Numbered from the stretch's first letter, positions 26,182 to 34,863 are shown. The stretch is 64,000 nucleotides of DNA from Pontibacter ramchanderi (GCF_002846395.1 NZ_PJMU01000002.1:372001-436000), one strand, 5' to 3'. Notes: generated from the sequence alone by a model not told the origin. Numbers and translations: made by a program.

Positions 26182-27010
26182 GCTATACCTGAGCACGGCC
26201 CTATACCTGTTGCTGACTCTGCTGGCTTTACCTGCCGCCGCGCAGCAACCTGACTCGTCGGTTACGCTTACCTACAACCATAGCTTGCCTATCTCCTCTC
26301 CTGCTGCGGTTTCTGTTGCCCGGAACGGCAACGTATACCTGATGGACCCAAGCCAGAACCTGTTTGTACTCGATACAACCGGAAAGCCTGTCAACACATT
26401 TTCTCCACCCAGCCGCGGACGCATCTCGGCAGTGGAAGCCTGGAACCCGATGAAGGTGTTTCTTTTCTACGAAGACCGCCAGGAACTTACCTTACTCGAC
26501 CGCTTTATGCGCCCCATCGCCAATACGCGACTGACGGACCTGGGCTACATGGGCAACGTGCAAGCCGCTACCCTCACCTCCGACGATAGCTTCTGGCTCT
26601 TCAACGAATCCGACTTTACGCTCAGCAAACTGGACCTCCGCTACCAGAAACCCATCATCGAAACACCGCTCAACCTCATCCTGGACAAGGCCCGTTTTGA
26701 TGTGCGCTTTATCCGGGAGTACCAGAACATGGTATACCTGCTGGATTACAACAGCGGGGTGTACGTATTCGACAACCTGGGCAATTACAAAAAGAAGCTG
26801 CCCTTTACAGGCGTATCTTATATTGCTTTTGGAGGGAACGAGCTATACTTTGTGAAGAACAATGTCCTGCACTTTTTTGACCTGTACAAGCTGCAGGAAC
26901 GCTCCCTCCCGCTACCATCTGATAAAACATACCTCTCCGCGCTGATCAGCAACAACCTACTATACCTACTCTCCAAGGAGCAGGCCGATGTGTACCGCTT
27001 GAGCCGCTAG
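26144..27010 (+). CDS. Secreted beta-propeller-like protein of unknown function
   Basis: 288 residues. The ATG at 26144 overlaps the lpxH-like end by 38 bases and gives a signal peptide (ALYLLLTLLALPAAAQ). The mature protein shows repeated WD/NHL-like strand patterns, e.g. VARNGNVYLMDPSQNLFVLDTTGKP, LTLLDRFMRPIA, VYLLDYNSGVYVFDNLGNYKKKL and LYFVKNNVLHFFDLYK, suggesting a single six- or seven-bladed propeller. No catalytic residues are evident. Its stop shares bases with the stop of the convergent SMR gene (27007-27010, CTAG). Confidence 0.78.
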   Translation: MAKTLNSNILSSKLYLSTALYLLLTLLALPAAAQQPDSSVTLTYNHSLPISSPAAVSVARNGNVYLMDPSQNLFVLDTTGKPVNTFSPPSRGRISAVEAWNPMKVFLFYEDRQELTLLDRFMRPIANTRLTDLGYMGNVQAATLTSDDSFWLFNESDFTLSKLDLRYQKPIIETPLNLILDKARFDVRFIREYQNMVYLLDYNSGVYVFDNLGNYKKKLPFTGVSYIAFGGNELYFVKNNVLHFFDLYKLQERSLPLPSDKTYLSALISNNLLYLLSKEQADVYRLSR

Positions 27011-27336
27011 TTGCTTTCGGCAAAAAATTTCAAACCGACCACGCCTGCCACGATCATCAGCAGGCACAAGATCCGCATCAGGTCTTTGGGCTCGTTCAGG
27101 AAAAACATACCCAGTATAGCGGTCCCGGCTGCTCCTATACCTGTCCAGATGGCGTAGGCAGTGCCCAGCGGCAGCGTTTTCATGGCCTGCGACAACAGCA
27201 CAAAGCTCAGGATCATCACAATAACCGTCACGACACTCACCAGGGGTTTTGTGAAGCCTTCGCTGTACTTGAGCCCAAAGGCCCAGCCTATTTCGCATAT
27301 ACCTGCCAATATCAGGTAAAACCAAGCAGTGTTCAT
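27007..27336 (-). CDS. SMR family exporter, guanidinium-type (Gdx/SugE)
   Basis: 109 residues with four membrane helices. The first helix has the essential Glu (residue 15) in LAGICEIGWAFGLKYSEGF, whose G-W-A-x-G-L-K-Y context is that of Gdx/SugE rather than EmrE. The third helix has GTAYAIWTGIGAAGTAILGM. Gdx proteins export guanidinium in exchange for protons as antiparallel dimers. Bacteroidota often carry two SMR genes side by side, but only one is present here. No guanidine riboswitch core is visible in the 82-base upstream gap. The stop overlaps the neighbour's stop. Confidence 0.9.
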   Translation of the reverse strand: MNTAWFYLILAGICEIGWAFGLKYSEGFTKPLVSVVTVIVMILSFVLLSQAMKTLPLGTAYAIWTGIGAAGTAILGMFFLNEPKDLMRILCLLMIVAGVVGLKFFAESN

Positions 27337-27418
27337 ATCATCCAGTTTGAGAGAGCTACTTAGCTCCGGTAAATAAAAATCGGCTGCAAATTAGGCAGAT
27401 TAAAGAGGAACGCCATAC

Positions 27419-28297
27419 CTAGAGCAAAGGCAGAAGCATTTCGTGCTGCGCCAGAAAGCGCTTGAGGTGGATCCGCTCCAGGAAAGTGGCCACCGTGGTG
27501 TTCGACTGATCGACGTTAAGCAGTAGAAGGGCTCGCGCCTTGCTTTGCCTCACGGCTTCGCCCAGCAAAGCCGTGGCTATACCTTGGTTACGGTAGTCTG
27601 GGTGCACGCCCAGTTGGGCCACAGCGCCCGTGCGCGGAAAGAGCGCCACATAGCCGACCAAAAGCTCTTCTGCGTAAGCTTCCAGTACCAGTTTCTGATC
27701 AGGGTTTCTTTTGAAAGCGGCATCTGTGTTCTGCCAGCTCGGCCTTATGTCGCAGAAAGCACGGCAGGCTTTCCAATTGGGTTTGGCAGCCTCACGGATA
27801 CCCAAAGATAGCTCTGCTTCTTTACCTGAAAGCAGCAATTCCCCCACCGGGCTCCGGTAACAGTCGAGGGTGCGGGTTGTTGAAAAGCCGAGCGAGCGGT
27901 ATACCTTGACTGCGGCCACGTTCCCGTCGATCACCTCCAGCAGGCATTGCTCCACCCCACTCTCGCGCAGCTTGGGTATCAGAAAAGTATAGAGCCGTTT
28001 GGTTAGCTGTTGCCCCCTATGCTCCGGCAACACACCCGTACCCGCATTGTAGGCGGTAGGTATACCTTGCCACTCTCCCAGCCCTGTCAGTATAAAACCC
28101 ACCAACTGCCCGCCATAATATGCTCCAGCACAAAAACTGGGCACTACACCTTCTCGCTTAAACTTCATGGCAAACTCCTCTCTGCTCACTTTAATCGGGA
28201 TGATGTAATCGGCAAAAGCCGCCACAAAGGTGTCGTAAATAGCAGGAACATCGTGCTCGCGCAAAAATGAAAAAGTATAAGATGCCTGAGTTTGCAT
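27419..28297 (-). CDS. GNAT-family N-acetyltransferase, tandem domains
   Basis: 292 residues from the ATG at 28295-28297 (MQTQASYTFSFL); a longer frame to 28348 has no better start. Two GNAT domains are visible. The first has GTGVLPEHRGQQLTKRLYTFLIPKLRESGVEQCLLEVIDGNVAAVKVYRSLGF with the R-G-Q-x-L acetyl-CoA loop and the N-x-x-A-V-x-x-Y-x-x-x-G-F end. The second has QLGVHPDYRNQGIATALLGEAVR. Substrate is unknown. Single gene, convergent with nothing nearby. Confidence 0.88.
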   Translation of the reverse strand: MQTQASYTFSFLREHDVPAIYDTFVAAFADYIIPIKVSREEFAMKFKREGVVPSFCAGAYYGGQLVGFILTGLGEWQGIPTAYNAGTGVLPEHRGQQLTKRLYTFLIPKLRESGVEQCLLEVIDGNVAAVKVYRSLGFSTTRTLDCYRSPVGELLLSGKEAELSLGIREAAKPNWKACRAFCDIRPSWQNTDAAFKRNPDQKLVLEAYAEELLVGYVALFPRTGAVAQLGVHPDYRNQGIATALLGEAVRQSKARALLLLNVDQSNTTVATFLERIHLKRFLAQHEMLLPLL

Positions 28298-28454
28298 GCC
28301 GTATGAATTTGAAACACAAAAATGAAGCACCGGCAACGCCAGGATCAATTACACGATTCCCGAAATAACCCGCTTTCCTTGCTTGCCGTTAAACTGAAGT
28401 ACTGAAAAATACAAAAGCTTACAGAAGCTAATACGAAAACCTAAAAAATAAACT

Positions 28455-29618
28455 ATGAAAGCAGCAGTATTCCACAAAATGAAAGACATACAGGTGGAGA
28501 CGATCGATGACCCCAGAATAGAAGATGCGCGCGACTGTATTCTCCGGGTGACCTCTACGGCCATTTGCGGCTCCGACCTGCACATTTACAACGGCATGGT
28601 GCCCCAGGCCCGCGACATGGTGATGGGACACGAGTTTATGGGCATTGTGGAGGAAGTAGGCGCCGGTGTGAAAAACCTGAAGAAGGGCGACCGCGTGGTG
28701 GTGCCATTCCCTATTTCCTGCGGTACCTGCCACTTTTGCAACATGCAGCTCCCCACGCACTGCGAGAACTCCAACCCCGATCACTATGGCCCTGAAGGAG
28801 AGATCGTGATGGCAAAAGGCGCAGGCGCGGCCCTGTTTGGCTACACAGACATATACGGCGGCTATAACGGCGGGCAGGCGGAGTACGTACGCGTGCCTTA
28901 CGCCGATTATGGCCCACGCAAAGTGCCCGATAACCTTACCGACGAGCAGGTACTTTTCCTGACCGATATCTTCCCGACCGGCTGGGCCTCCATTGACTGG
29001 GCGCAGCTTAAAGGCGGCGAGACAGTGGCCGTGTGGGGTTGCGGTCCCGTGGGTATCATGGCCATGAAATCGGCCTGGCTGCAGGGCGCCAAACGCGTGA
29101 TAGGTATAGACATACAGCCTTACCGCCTCGAAAAAGCCCGCACCACTGCAAACGCCGAAGTGATTAACGCGTCTGAAGTAGATGCCGTGCAGGTGATTCG
29201 GGATATGACCGGCGGCTACGGCGCTGATGTGTGCGTGGATGCTGTAGGTATGGAAGCCGACCGCACGATGCTCGAAAAGGCCTTGAATGTGGTGCAGATG
29301 GAGAAAGGCACGATGAAAGTGCTCGAGAAATGCATGGACGCCGTACGACGTTCGGGTACTGTGACTGTAGTAGGGGTTTACGGCTCGCCTTACGACAACT
29401 TCCCGCTCTACAAATGGTTCGACAAGGGGTTGACTCTGCGAGGCGGCCAGGCCTGGGTGCACCGCTACATCGACCACCTCATTTCGCTGGTGCAGGAAGG
29501 CAAAGTGAAGCTCGACGACATCATTACCCATACCGTGCCGTTGGCAGAGGCTTCCCGCATGTACGACATCTTCAACAAAAAAGAAGACAACTGCCTGAAG
29601 GTAGTACTGAAACCATAA
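28455..29618 (+). CDS. Zinc-dependent alcohol dehydrogenase (formaldehyde-dehydrogenase-like)
   Basis: 387 residues, medium-chain dehydrogenase. Catalytic zinc: CGSDLHIYNGMVPQARDMVMGHEFMG (Cys, His-Glu). Structural zinc: CGTCHFCNMQLPTHC (four Cys). NAD fold: VAVWGCGPVGIMAMKSAWLQGAKRVIGIDIQPYRL. The Y-V-R-V-P-Y-A-D-Y-G-P-x-K-V-P-D segment and the long loop with VCVDAVGMEADRTMLEKAL place it in the glutathione-independent formaldehyde dehydrogenase-like group. Substrate cannot be fixed. It has its own terminator and lies opposite the flippase gene. Confidence 0.92.
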   Translation: MKAAVFHKMKDIQVETIDDPRIEDARDCILRVTSTAICGSDLHIYNGMVPQARDMVMGHEFMGIVEEVGAGVKNLKKGDRVVVPFPISCGTCHFCNMQLPTHCENSNPDHYGPEGEIVMAKGAGAALFGYTDIYGGYNGGQAEYVRVPYADYGPRKVPDNLTDEQVLFLTDIFPTGWASIDWAQLKGGETVAVWGCGPVGIMAMKSAWLQGAKRVIGIDIQPYRLEKARTTANAEVINASEVDAVQVIRDMTGGYGADVCVDAVGMEADRTMLEKALNVVQMEKGTMKVLEKCMDAVRRSGTVTVVGVYGSPYDNFPLYKWFDKGLTLRGGQAWVHRYIDHLISLVQEGKVKLDDIITHTVPLAEASRMYDIFNKKEDNCLKVVLKP

Positions 29619-29635
29619 AATGGAGACCACTTCAG

Positions 29636-29682
29636 CAGAAGGCCAGCCAAAGCATCGCGTCTTAGGCTGGCTTTCTGTTTTT
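29636..29682 (+). terminator. Terminator after the alcohol dehydrogenase, overlapping the flippase end
   Basis: CAGAAGGCCAGCC pairs with GGCTGGCTTTCTG around a 16-base loop, then TTTTT. Part of the hairpin lies inside the final codons of the convergent flippase gene (stop at 29662). Confidence 0.75.
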
Positions 29683-31071
29683 CCAGAAGGCCGCTATACC
29701 TGCGCTCAGGCTCACCAGCGAAATCAGGGTTTTCTGCCAAACCGATACTTCACGCAGCTGGTATGCCACCACCAGCAGCGTAACAGTGGCCAGCAACCAC
29801 CAGATAGCATAGTAGCGCACCAGGGTCAGTTCTTGATAGCTCCGCAGCAGAAAGCCTGCATAGCCCATGTAGATCAGCGCGGCAAAAGTGGTATAGGCAG
29901 CCATTTGAAAGCCATAGAGCGGTATCAGAATCAGGTTGAGGAGGATGTTGCCTATACCTGCTACGGTGGAAATGCGCCAGAGCTGATTTGTTTTTTCATG
30001 AAACGTGAGCAGGTTCGTTACCGCCATGAACATCGGCCTGAAGTTATACCCCATCAGAATAATGATGGCCAGTGGGTAAGCCTGCTGCAGCTCTTTGTTC
30101 CGGATAAGCAGATCAAAAATTTCCTTCATCCAGAGGCTGGCCACAAAAGTGCCGGCGAAAAAGAGAATCTGCAGCACGAAGGTCATTCTACGGGCCTGCA
30201 GGGCGGCTTCCATGCTTTTTGTCTGGGCATAGAGTTTCATGTAGAGTGGTGAGGCCGCCTGCACCACGGCAAGACTGGCCGACGAAAAATACATACCGAA
30301 GTTCGACGCCACGTTATAGAGACCGATCCGCCCGACAGGTATACCAAGCACATCCAGCACCAGGCGATCCGAGGTATCGAGCATAAAAAAAGAGAAACCA
30401 TGGGGCACTGCCGGGAGCGAAACACGGAGACTCTGCCGGATGCGGTACCATTTAAAGTTGAAGATGGGCCAGAGTTTCCATGTCGCCACAACATAAACGC
30501 TCACCACAGTGCCTACCGCCGCCGAAATTGTGCTGGCATAGAACCAGCCCATATACCCTAACTTGAGCTCAGCAATGAAATAAATGGTCAGCAGGACGTT
30601 TGTTCCGCCCATCAGGAACGATCGGACCGCAATGGGCACAGGTCGCTGTGTGTGCAGGCAGTAAAAGCCCCCAAACAGATCAGTGACGACAAAAAAGAGC
30701 GTAGGGGTGCAAACCAGCAGCGAAATGAGCAGTCGATTCTCGTGTGCATCGGCAGGAACCGCCAGGTATATGATCCCCATACAGAGCAGGCCATACACAA
30801 GCGACCAGCTCGTCAGGAAACCATAAAGCTGGCGCCAGATCCACTGGAAACGGCGGGGATGCCGGGCAAAGCTGTTTTCCATCACCACGGTAAAACCCAG
30901 CGACTGCAGCATAACCAGAGCACTGTAGTAGGCTGTCACCACACCGGCCACGCCGTAATCTTCCGGTGTCAGGTGCTGCGTGATAAGGGGCAGGGCCAGC
31001 ACACCCGCCAGGCGGGGTATCTGAGCAGACAAGCCATAGATCGCAGCATGTGACAGGAGTTTCCGAAGCAT
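29662..31071 (-). CDS. Polysaccharide flippase (Wzx/MATE-type)
   Basis: 469 residues with about 12-14 membrane helices and no signal peptide. The N-terminus MLRKLLSHAAIYGLSAQIPRLAGVLALPLITQHLTPEDYGVAGV is the typical opening of polysaccharide-biosynthesis flippases (R-x-x-x-x-x-x-x-P-x-x-x-x-x-L-x-P-x-D-x-G). It probably flips lipid-linked glycans or related polymers across the inner membrane. No glycosyltransferase genes are next to it, so the polymer is unknown. Confidence 0.9.
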   Translation of the reverse strand: MLRKLLSHAAIYGLSAQIPRLAGVLALPLITQHLTPEDYGVAGVVTAYYSALVMLQSLGFTVVMENSFARHPRRFQWIWRQLYGFLTSWSLVYGLLCMGIIYLAVPADAHENRLLISLLVCTPTLFFVVTDLFGGFYCLHTQRPVPIAVRSFLMGGTNVLLTIYFIAELKLGYMGWFYASTISAAVGTVVSVYVVATWKLWPIFNFKWYRIRQSLRVSLPAVPHGFSFFMLDTSDRLVLDVLGIPVGRIGLYNVASNFGMYFSSASLAVVQAASPLYMKLYAQTKSMEAALQARRMTFVLQILFFAGTFVASLWMKEIFDLLIRNKELQQAYPLAIIILMGYNFRPMFMAVTNLLTFHEKTNQLWRISTVAGIGNILLNLILIPLYGFQMAAYTTFAALIYMGYAGFLLRSYQELTLVRYYAIWWLLATVTLLVVAYQLREVSVWQKTLISLVSLSAGIAAFWKNRKPA

Positions 31072-31218
31072 TCTCTAAAATTAGGGGATAATCCCTTCAC
31101 GGCCATACCTGCTGGATTGCATTTTGCTAAATAGCTTTGGCACACACTGTTTAAAACTCCCGTAAAAGCACTAATTTATGCGTCGGACTGTTAAAGACCG
31201 CAGGCACGAAAGCCGGTA

Positions 31219-31251
31219 TTTGAGCATAAGCTCAAAAAATTAGTATATTTG
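31219..31251 (+). promoter_or_regulatory. Promoter of ricT-gldH
   Basis: TTTG at 31219-31222 and TATATTTG at 31244-31251 with a 21-base spacer match the Bacteroidota sigma consensus exactly. The ricT start codon is 57 bases further. Confidence 0.75.
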
Positions 31252-31307
31252 TTAATTCAGACAATAAGAAAACAAGAAGCCTCACGGCTATATAGGAGAT
31301 ATAAACA

Positions 31308-33026
31308 GTGGGATGTAGTTCATGTTCTAGTGGCGGATGCAGCACCGGCGATAAACCGGGAGGCTGCAAAAGCAACGGCGGCTGTAGCACAGGAGGCTGC
31401 AATCGTTTAAACGTGTTCGACTGGCTCAGCGATATGGAAATACCAACCGCGTTTGAGGAGTTCGACATCGTAGAAATAAGATTCAAGGGAGGGCGCAAAG
31501 ACTTCTTCCGCAACATAAACAGACTCGACCTGACCACCGGCGACCCGGTGGTAGTAGACGTGCCCAATGGGCATCACATCGGCACCGTGTCGCTGAAAGG
31601 CGAACTGGTGCGCCTGCAGATGCTCAAGAAAAAGGTAGACAACAACGAGGAGATCCGCACCATTTACCGCATCGCCAACGAGCGCGATCTGGAAAAGCTG
31701 CGTGAGGTGCAGGAGCAGGAGGCGGCCACTATGTACCGCTCCCGTGAGATCATCCAACAGACGGGCCTCAAAATGAAGCTGTCTGATGTAGAGTTTCAGG
31801 CAGACCGCTCCAAAGCCACCTTCTATTATTCTGCCGACGACCGCGTCGACTTCCGCGACCTGATCAAGAAACTGGCCGAGGAGTTTAAGGTGCGCATCGA
31901 GATGCGTCAGATCAGCCTGCGCCACGAGGCCGGCCGATTGGGAGGTATAGGTTCCTGCGGCCGCGAACTGTGCTGCTCTACCTGGCTCACCGATTTCAAG
32001 AGCGTATCTACCACGGCGGCCCGTTACCAGAACCTGTCACTCAACCCGAGCAAGCTGTCGGGCCAGTGCGGGCGCCTGAAGTGCTGCCTCAACTACGAGC
32101 TCGAAACCTACATGGAGGCGCTCAAGGATATACCAACCGTGTCGCGGCCGTTGCAAACCAAGCAGGGTGATGCCATGCTGCAGAAAACCGACATCTTTAA
32201 AAAGATGATGTGGTTCGGCTACCGTGGCGACAACAACTGGTACCCCGTGCCAGTGGAGCGAGTGCACGAAATCCTGAAAATGAACAGCCAGGGCATTGTG
32301 CCTGAAACGCTGGTAGAGGAACCTGTGAACGAGCCGAAGCAGAACGAATTTGTGGCGCAAGTGGAGGGTAGCCTCGAGCGACTCGACGACAAGTTCAAGA
32401 GTAAGAAAAAGAAGAAAAAGAAGAAAAAATCAGGTGCTCCCGAAGGAGCCGAGCAAAAGCAGGACGGTCGTCAGCAAGGCGAAGCACGCGAACCGCGCAG
32501 CCAACGCAACGAGCAGAAGCAGCGCGAACCACGCGAAGGCAGGGAGCAACGTGAACCGAGAGAACCACGTGAGCCAAGAGACCAGCGTGAGGGCAGAGAA
32601 CAGCGTGAGCCGCGTGAGGGTCGTGGGCAACGTGACAATCGGGGCCGCAACCGTGGACCGCGCGATGGCAAATCACCTGAGCAAGGTATGCCAGCCAAAG
32701 CAAGTGTGGGGGGAGCCAGCCCGGAGGCGCAGGGAGCTGAACAGGCGCAACGCCCTAAAAAGCAGCGCCCACCGCGCAATCGGGGTAACCGCGAAGGCCG
32801 TGAGAACCAGGAAGAACGTGGACCACGCAACGAGGAAAGAGCCGCGCGCGGCGAAGCCAGACCAGCCCGCGAAGGTGAGGCTCCACGCCTACCACGTGGC
32901 GAGGGCAAACCAACTGAGCAACCGCCGCAAGGCGATGGCGCACCGCAGCAGCGGCGTCAGAAGTCACGTAGACCGAACCGTGGACCAAAACCAAACCAAC
33001 CTAAAACACCTTCGTCTGATGCGTAA
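31308..33026 (+). CDS. ricT: RicT/PSP1-domain protein with Cys-rich head and charged tail
   Basis: 572 residues starting with GTG at 31308 behind a good ribosome site (AGGAGAT, 31293-31299 region). The head has six Cys in the first 31 residues. The PSP1 domain (about 45-285) has FDIVEIRFKGGRKDFFRN, GTVSLKGELVRLQM, and the Cys block GRELCCSTWLTDF...SGQCGRLKCCLNYE expected to bind Fe-S in the Ric complex. In Bacillus, RicT/YaaT helps RNase Y mature mRNA. From about residue 363 the sequence becomes a Lys run and then a 200-residue tail rich in Arg, Glu, Gly, Pro and Gln (REPREGREQREPREPREPRD), probably disordered. gldH overlaps by 8 bases. Confidence 0.93.
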   Translation: MGCSSCSSGGCSTGDKPGGCKSNGGCSTGGCNRLNVFDWLSDMEIPTAFEEFDIVEIRFKGGRKDFFRNINRLDLTTGDPVVVDVPNGHHIGTVSLKGELVRLQMLKKKVDNNEEIRTIYRIANERDLEKLREVQEQEAATMYRSREIIQQTGLKMKLSDVEFQADRSKATFYYSADDRVDFRDLIKKLAEEFKVRIEMRQISLRHEAGRLGGIGSCGRELCCSTWLTDFKSVSTTAARYQNLSLNPSKLSGQCGRLKCCLNYELETYMEALKDIPTVSRPLQTKQGDAMLQKTDIFKKMMWFGYRGDNNWYPVPVERVHEILKMNSQGIVPETLVEEPVNEPKQNEFVAQVEGSLERLDDKFKSKKKKKKKKKSGAPEGAEQKQDGRQQGEAREPRSQRNEQKQREPREGREQREPREPREPRDQREGREQREPREGRGQRDNRGRNRGPRDGKSPEQGMPAKASVGGASPEAQGAEQAQRPKKQRPPRNRGNREGRENQEERGPRNEERAARGEARPAREGEAPRLPRGEGKPTEQPPQGDGAPQQRRQKSRRPNRGPKPNQPKTPSSDA

Positions 33027-33495
33027 CCTGATGCTGACGCTGGCAGTAGCGGGCACCTTGCTACTGTCGGCCTGCGACCCATCGCGGGTATATGAGCAAA
33101 ACATAGAGCTGCCCGACAAGAACTGGACAGTAGACAATGCGCCTGTATTTGAGTTTGCCATTACGGATACTACCAAGCGGTATAACGTGTACTTCAATGT
33201 GCGCTACTCCTTGGCATACGACTACTATAACCTGTACCTGCAGCATCGCCTCACGGCACCAGATAGCAGCCAGGTATCGTCGGCGCTGCACGAAATCCAT
33301 TTGATGGATGCAAAAACAGGAAAGCCAGAAGGAAAGGGCTCTAGCGACATTTACGATATACAGTCGCTGGTGCTGAAGGACGTCGCTCTTCCACAGGCGG
33401 GCACGTACCGCCTGCAGCTGACGCAGTACATGCGCCGCGATCCGCTTCCCAACGTTCTGGCAGTGGGCGTGCGTGTAGAGGAAGCAGGCAAGTAG
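33019..33495 (+). CDS. gldH: Gliding motility lipoprotein GldH
   Basis: 158 residues from the ATG at 33019, which overlaps the ricT stop (ATGCGTAA). Lipoprotein signal with Cys at residue 19 (LLLSAC). The rest matches GldH: DPSRVYEQNIELPDKNWTVDNAPVFEFAITDTTKRYNVYFNVRY, NLYLQHRL, and YDIQSLVLKDVALPQAGTYRLQLTQYMRRDPLPNVLAVGVRVE. GldH is an outer-membrane lipoprotein of the gliding/T9SS machinery in Bacteroidota. The same open frame extends 223 codons upstream through the ricT tail but has no start of its own that resembles a signal. Confidence 0.93.
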   Translation: MRNLMLTLAVAGTLLLSACDPSRVYEQNIELPDKNWTVDNAPVFEFAITDTTKRYNVYFNVRYSLAYDYYNLYLQHRLTAPDSSQVSSALHEIHLMDAKTGKPEGKGSSDIYDIQSLVLKDVALPQAGTYRLQLTQYMRRDPLPNVLAVGVRVEEAGK

Positions 33496-33519
33496 CACAT
33501 AACAGATTCTTTAGAAAAC

Positions 33520-33556
33520 GGCCGGGGCTTATTCATAGCTTCGGCCATTTTTTTTA
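33520..33556 (+). terminator. Terminator of ricT-gldH
   Basis: GGCCGGGGCT pairs with AGCTTCGGCC (10 pairs with two G-U) around TATTCAT, followed by a run of eight T. Confidence 0.8.
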
Positions 33557-33690
33557 TATACCTGCATACGCTATACTTTATGCCGAACGCTTTAGATCCT
33601 GACAAGAAACCGCAGGCGCTTACAACAAAAAATTAGTGTTGAAAGTATGCAGTATATCTTACTGTCCTATACCTGTTTGCTTGCAACAAT

Positions 33691-34791
33691 ATGAAGCTCA
33701 CCCTCCAGATAGCCGGATTCGTTCTGACGCTATTTTCATTTCTACCGCTCATCAAATCCCCTTTATGGTGGATCAGGGTACTCGACTTTCCGCGCTTGCA
33801 TGTGGCTATACTGCTAACGGGCGTGCTGGTGGCCTATGTAGCGTTGTTCGGTTTTGCAGGCGATGCAGCAGAGATCGCCATGCTCGTGCTGTGGGTGCTA
33901 GCAATTGCGAACGAAATGCGTTATGTGTACTTCTTCACACCGGTCGCACCGGTCGAAGCCCTGCGCACAGAAGTAGCGAAACCGGCCAACTGTATCACGC
34001 TGATGATCTCGAACGTGCGCATGACCAACAAAAAGTATGAGAAATTCCTACAGCTCGTTCTGCGTGCCGACCCTGACATTGTGCTTATCAACGAACCCGA
34101 CAGCGCCTGGCACCAACACCTGCAACCTGAGCTGAGCAAGCGTTTCCCATACGCCATCGAAAAGCCGCTGGAGAACACCTACGGCATGCTGCTCTACAGC
34201 AAGTTCAAGCTGCTCGACAGCGAGATACGCTTTATGGTAGAAGATGACATTCCCTCGTTTTTTACGACTGTAGAACTGCCAAGCGGACTTTTGTTTGATT
34301 TGTACACCGTGCACCCGCAGCCTCCGCGCCTCTTGCAGAACACTGAAACCCGTGAGGCGGAACTCCTGATCGCGGCCAAGGCTGTCAAGAAATCACCGCA
34401 TCCTTCCATTGTGGCCGGCGACCTGAACGATGTGGCCTGGTCCAGCACCACCAAGCTGTTCAAGCAGATAAGCGGTATGCTGGACCCACGCGTCGGCCGT
34501 GGCTTCTACAACACCTACAATGCCTACATACCGCTCTTCCGCTACCCCCTCGATCACGTTTTTTACGATCCTTCGTTCCGGCTGGTGCACATGGAGCGTC
34601 TGCCCAAGTTCGGGTCCGACCACTTCCCGATCCTGATCACGCTGAACTATGAGCCGAAGCTCCAAAACGAGCAGCAGCCTCCCAAAGCCGATGCCGAAGA
34701 TCACGAAGAGGCGAATGAACTGATACAGGAAGGGCTGGAAAAAGGCGAGGAGCGCAACGAGGAAAAAGAAGCCGAGAACGGAAGAAAATAA
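33691..34791 (+). CDS. Endonuclease/exonuclease/phosphatase-family protein, membrane-anchored
   Basis: 366 residues. Three membrane helices at the N-terminus (about 1-75; LTLQIAGFVLTLFSFLPLI, HVAILLTGVLVAYVALFGF, AAEIAMLVLWVLAIANE). The EEP domain (about 100-325) shows MISNVRMTNKKYEKFLQLVLRADPDIVLINEPD, VAGDLNDVAWSST, YPLDHVFYDPSF and GSDHFPILITLNY, so the metal and catalytic residues (N, E, D-x-N, D-H, S-D-H) are present. The last 35 residues are very acidic. The substrate is not known; the layout is that of exported or membrane-bound phosphodiesterases. Confidence 0.88.
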   Translation: MKLTLQIAGFVLTLFSFLPLIKSPLWWIRVLDFPRLHVAILLTGVLVAYVALFGFAGDAAEIAMLVLWVLAIANEMRYVYFFTPVAPVEALRTEVAKPANCITLMISNVRMTNKKYEKFLQLVLRADPDIVLINEPDSAWHQHLQPELSKRFPYAIEKPLENTYGMLLYSKFKLLDSEIRFMVEDDIPSFFTTVELPSGLLFDLYTVHPQPPRLLQNTETREAELLIAAKAVKKSPHPSIVAGDLNDVAWSSTTKLFKQISGMLDPRVGRGFYNTYNAYIPLFRYPLDHVFYDPSFRLVHMERLPKFGSDHFPILITLNYEPKLQNEQQPPKADAEDHEEANELIQEGLEKGEERNEEKEAENGRK

Positions 34792-34820
34792 AAAACCCGC
34801 TCAGAGAACTGAGCGGGTCA
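34790..34820 (-). terminator. Terminator of the cold-shock gene
   Basis: CCCGCTCAG and CTGAGCGGG (34796-34818) form a perfect stem around AGAA; on the minus strand it is followed by TTTTTTATTTT, so it serves the minus-strand cold-shock gene. Confidence 0.85.
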
Positions 34821-34863
34821 AAATAGATGAATGCCCTGCCTAAAGGGCTATATGTTCGTTAAC

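Noticed and set aside
27337..27418. Guanidine riboswitch before the Gdx-type gene
   Set aside because: No ACGR-loop hairpin pair or ykkC core is visible in the 82 bases.
28428..29630. 400-residue open frame antisense to the alcohol dehydrogenase
   Set aside because: His/Val-rich antisense shadow of a well supported gene.
32350..33018. Upstream extension of the gldH frame through the ricT tail
   Set aside because: The sequence is a +1 reading of Arg/Glu codons without motif, and GldH must begin at its own lipoprotein signal (33019). Kept only as a low-interest frameshift idea.
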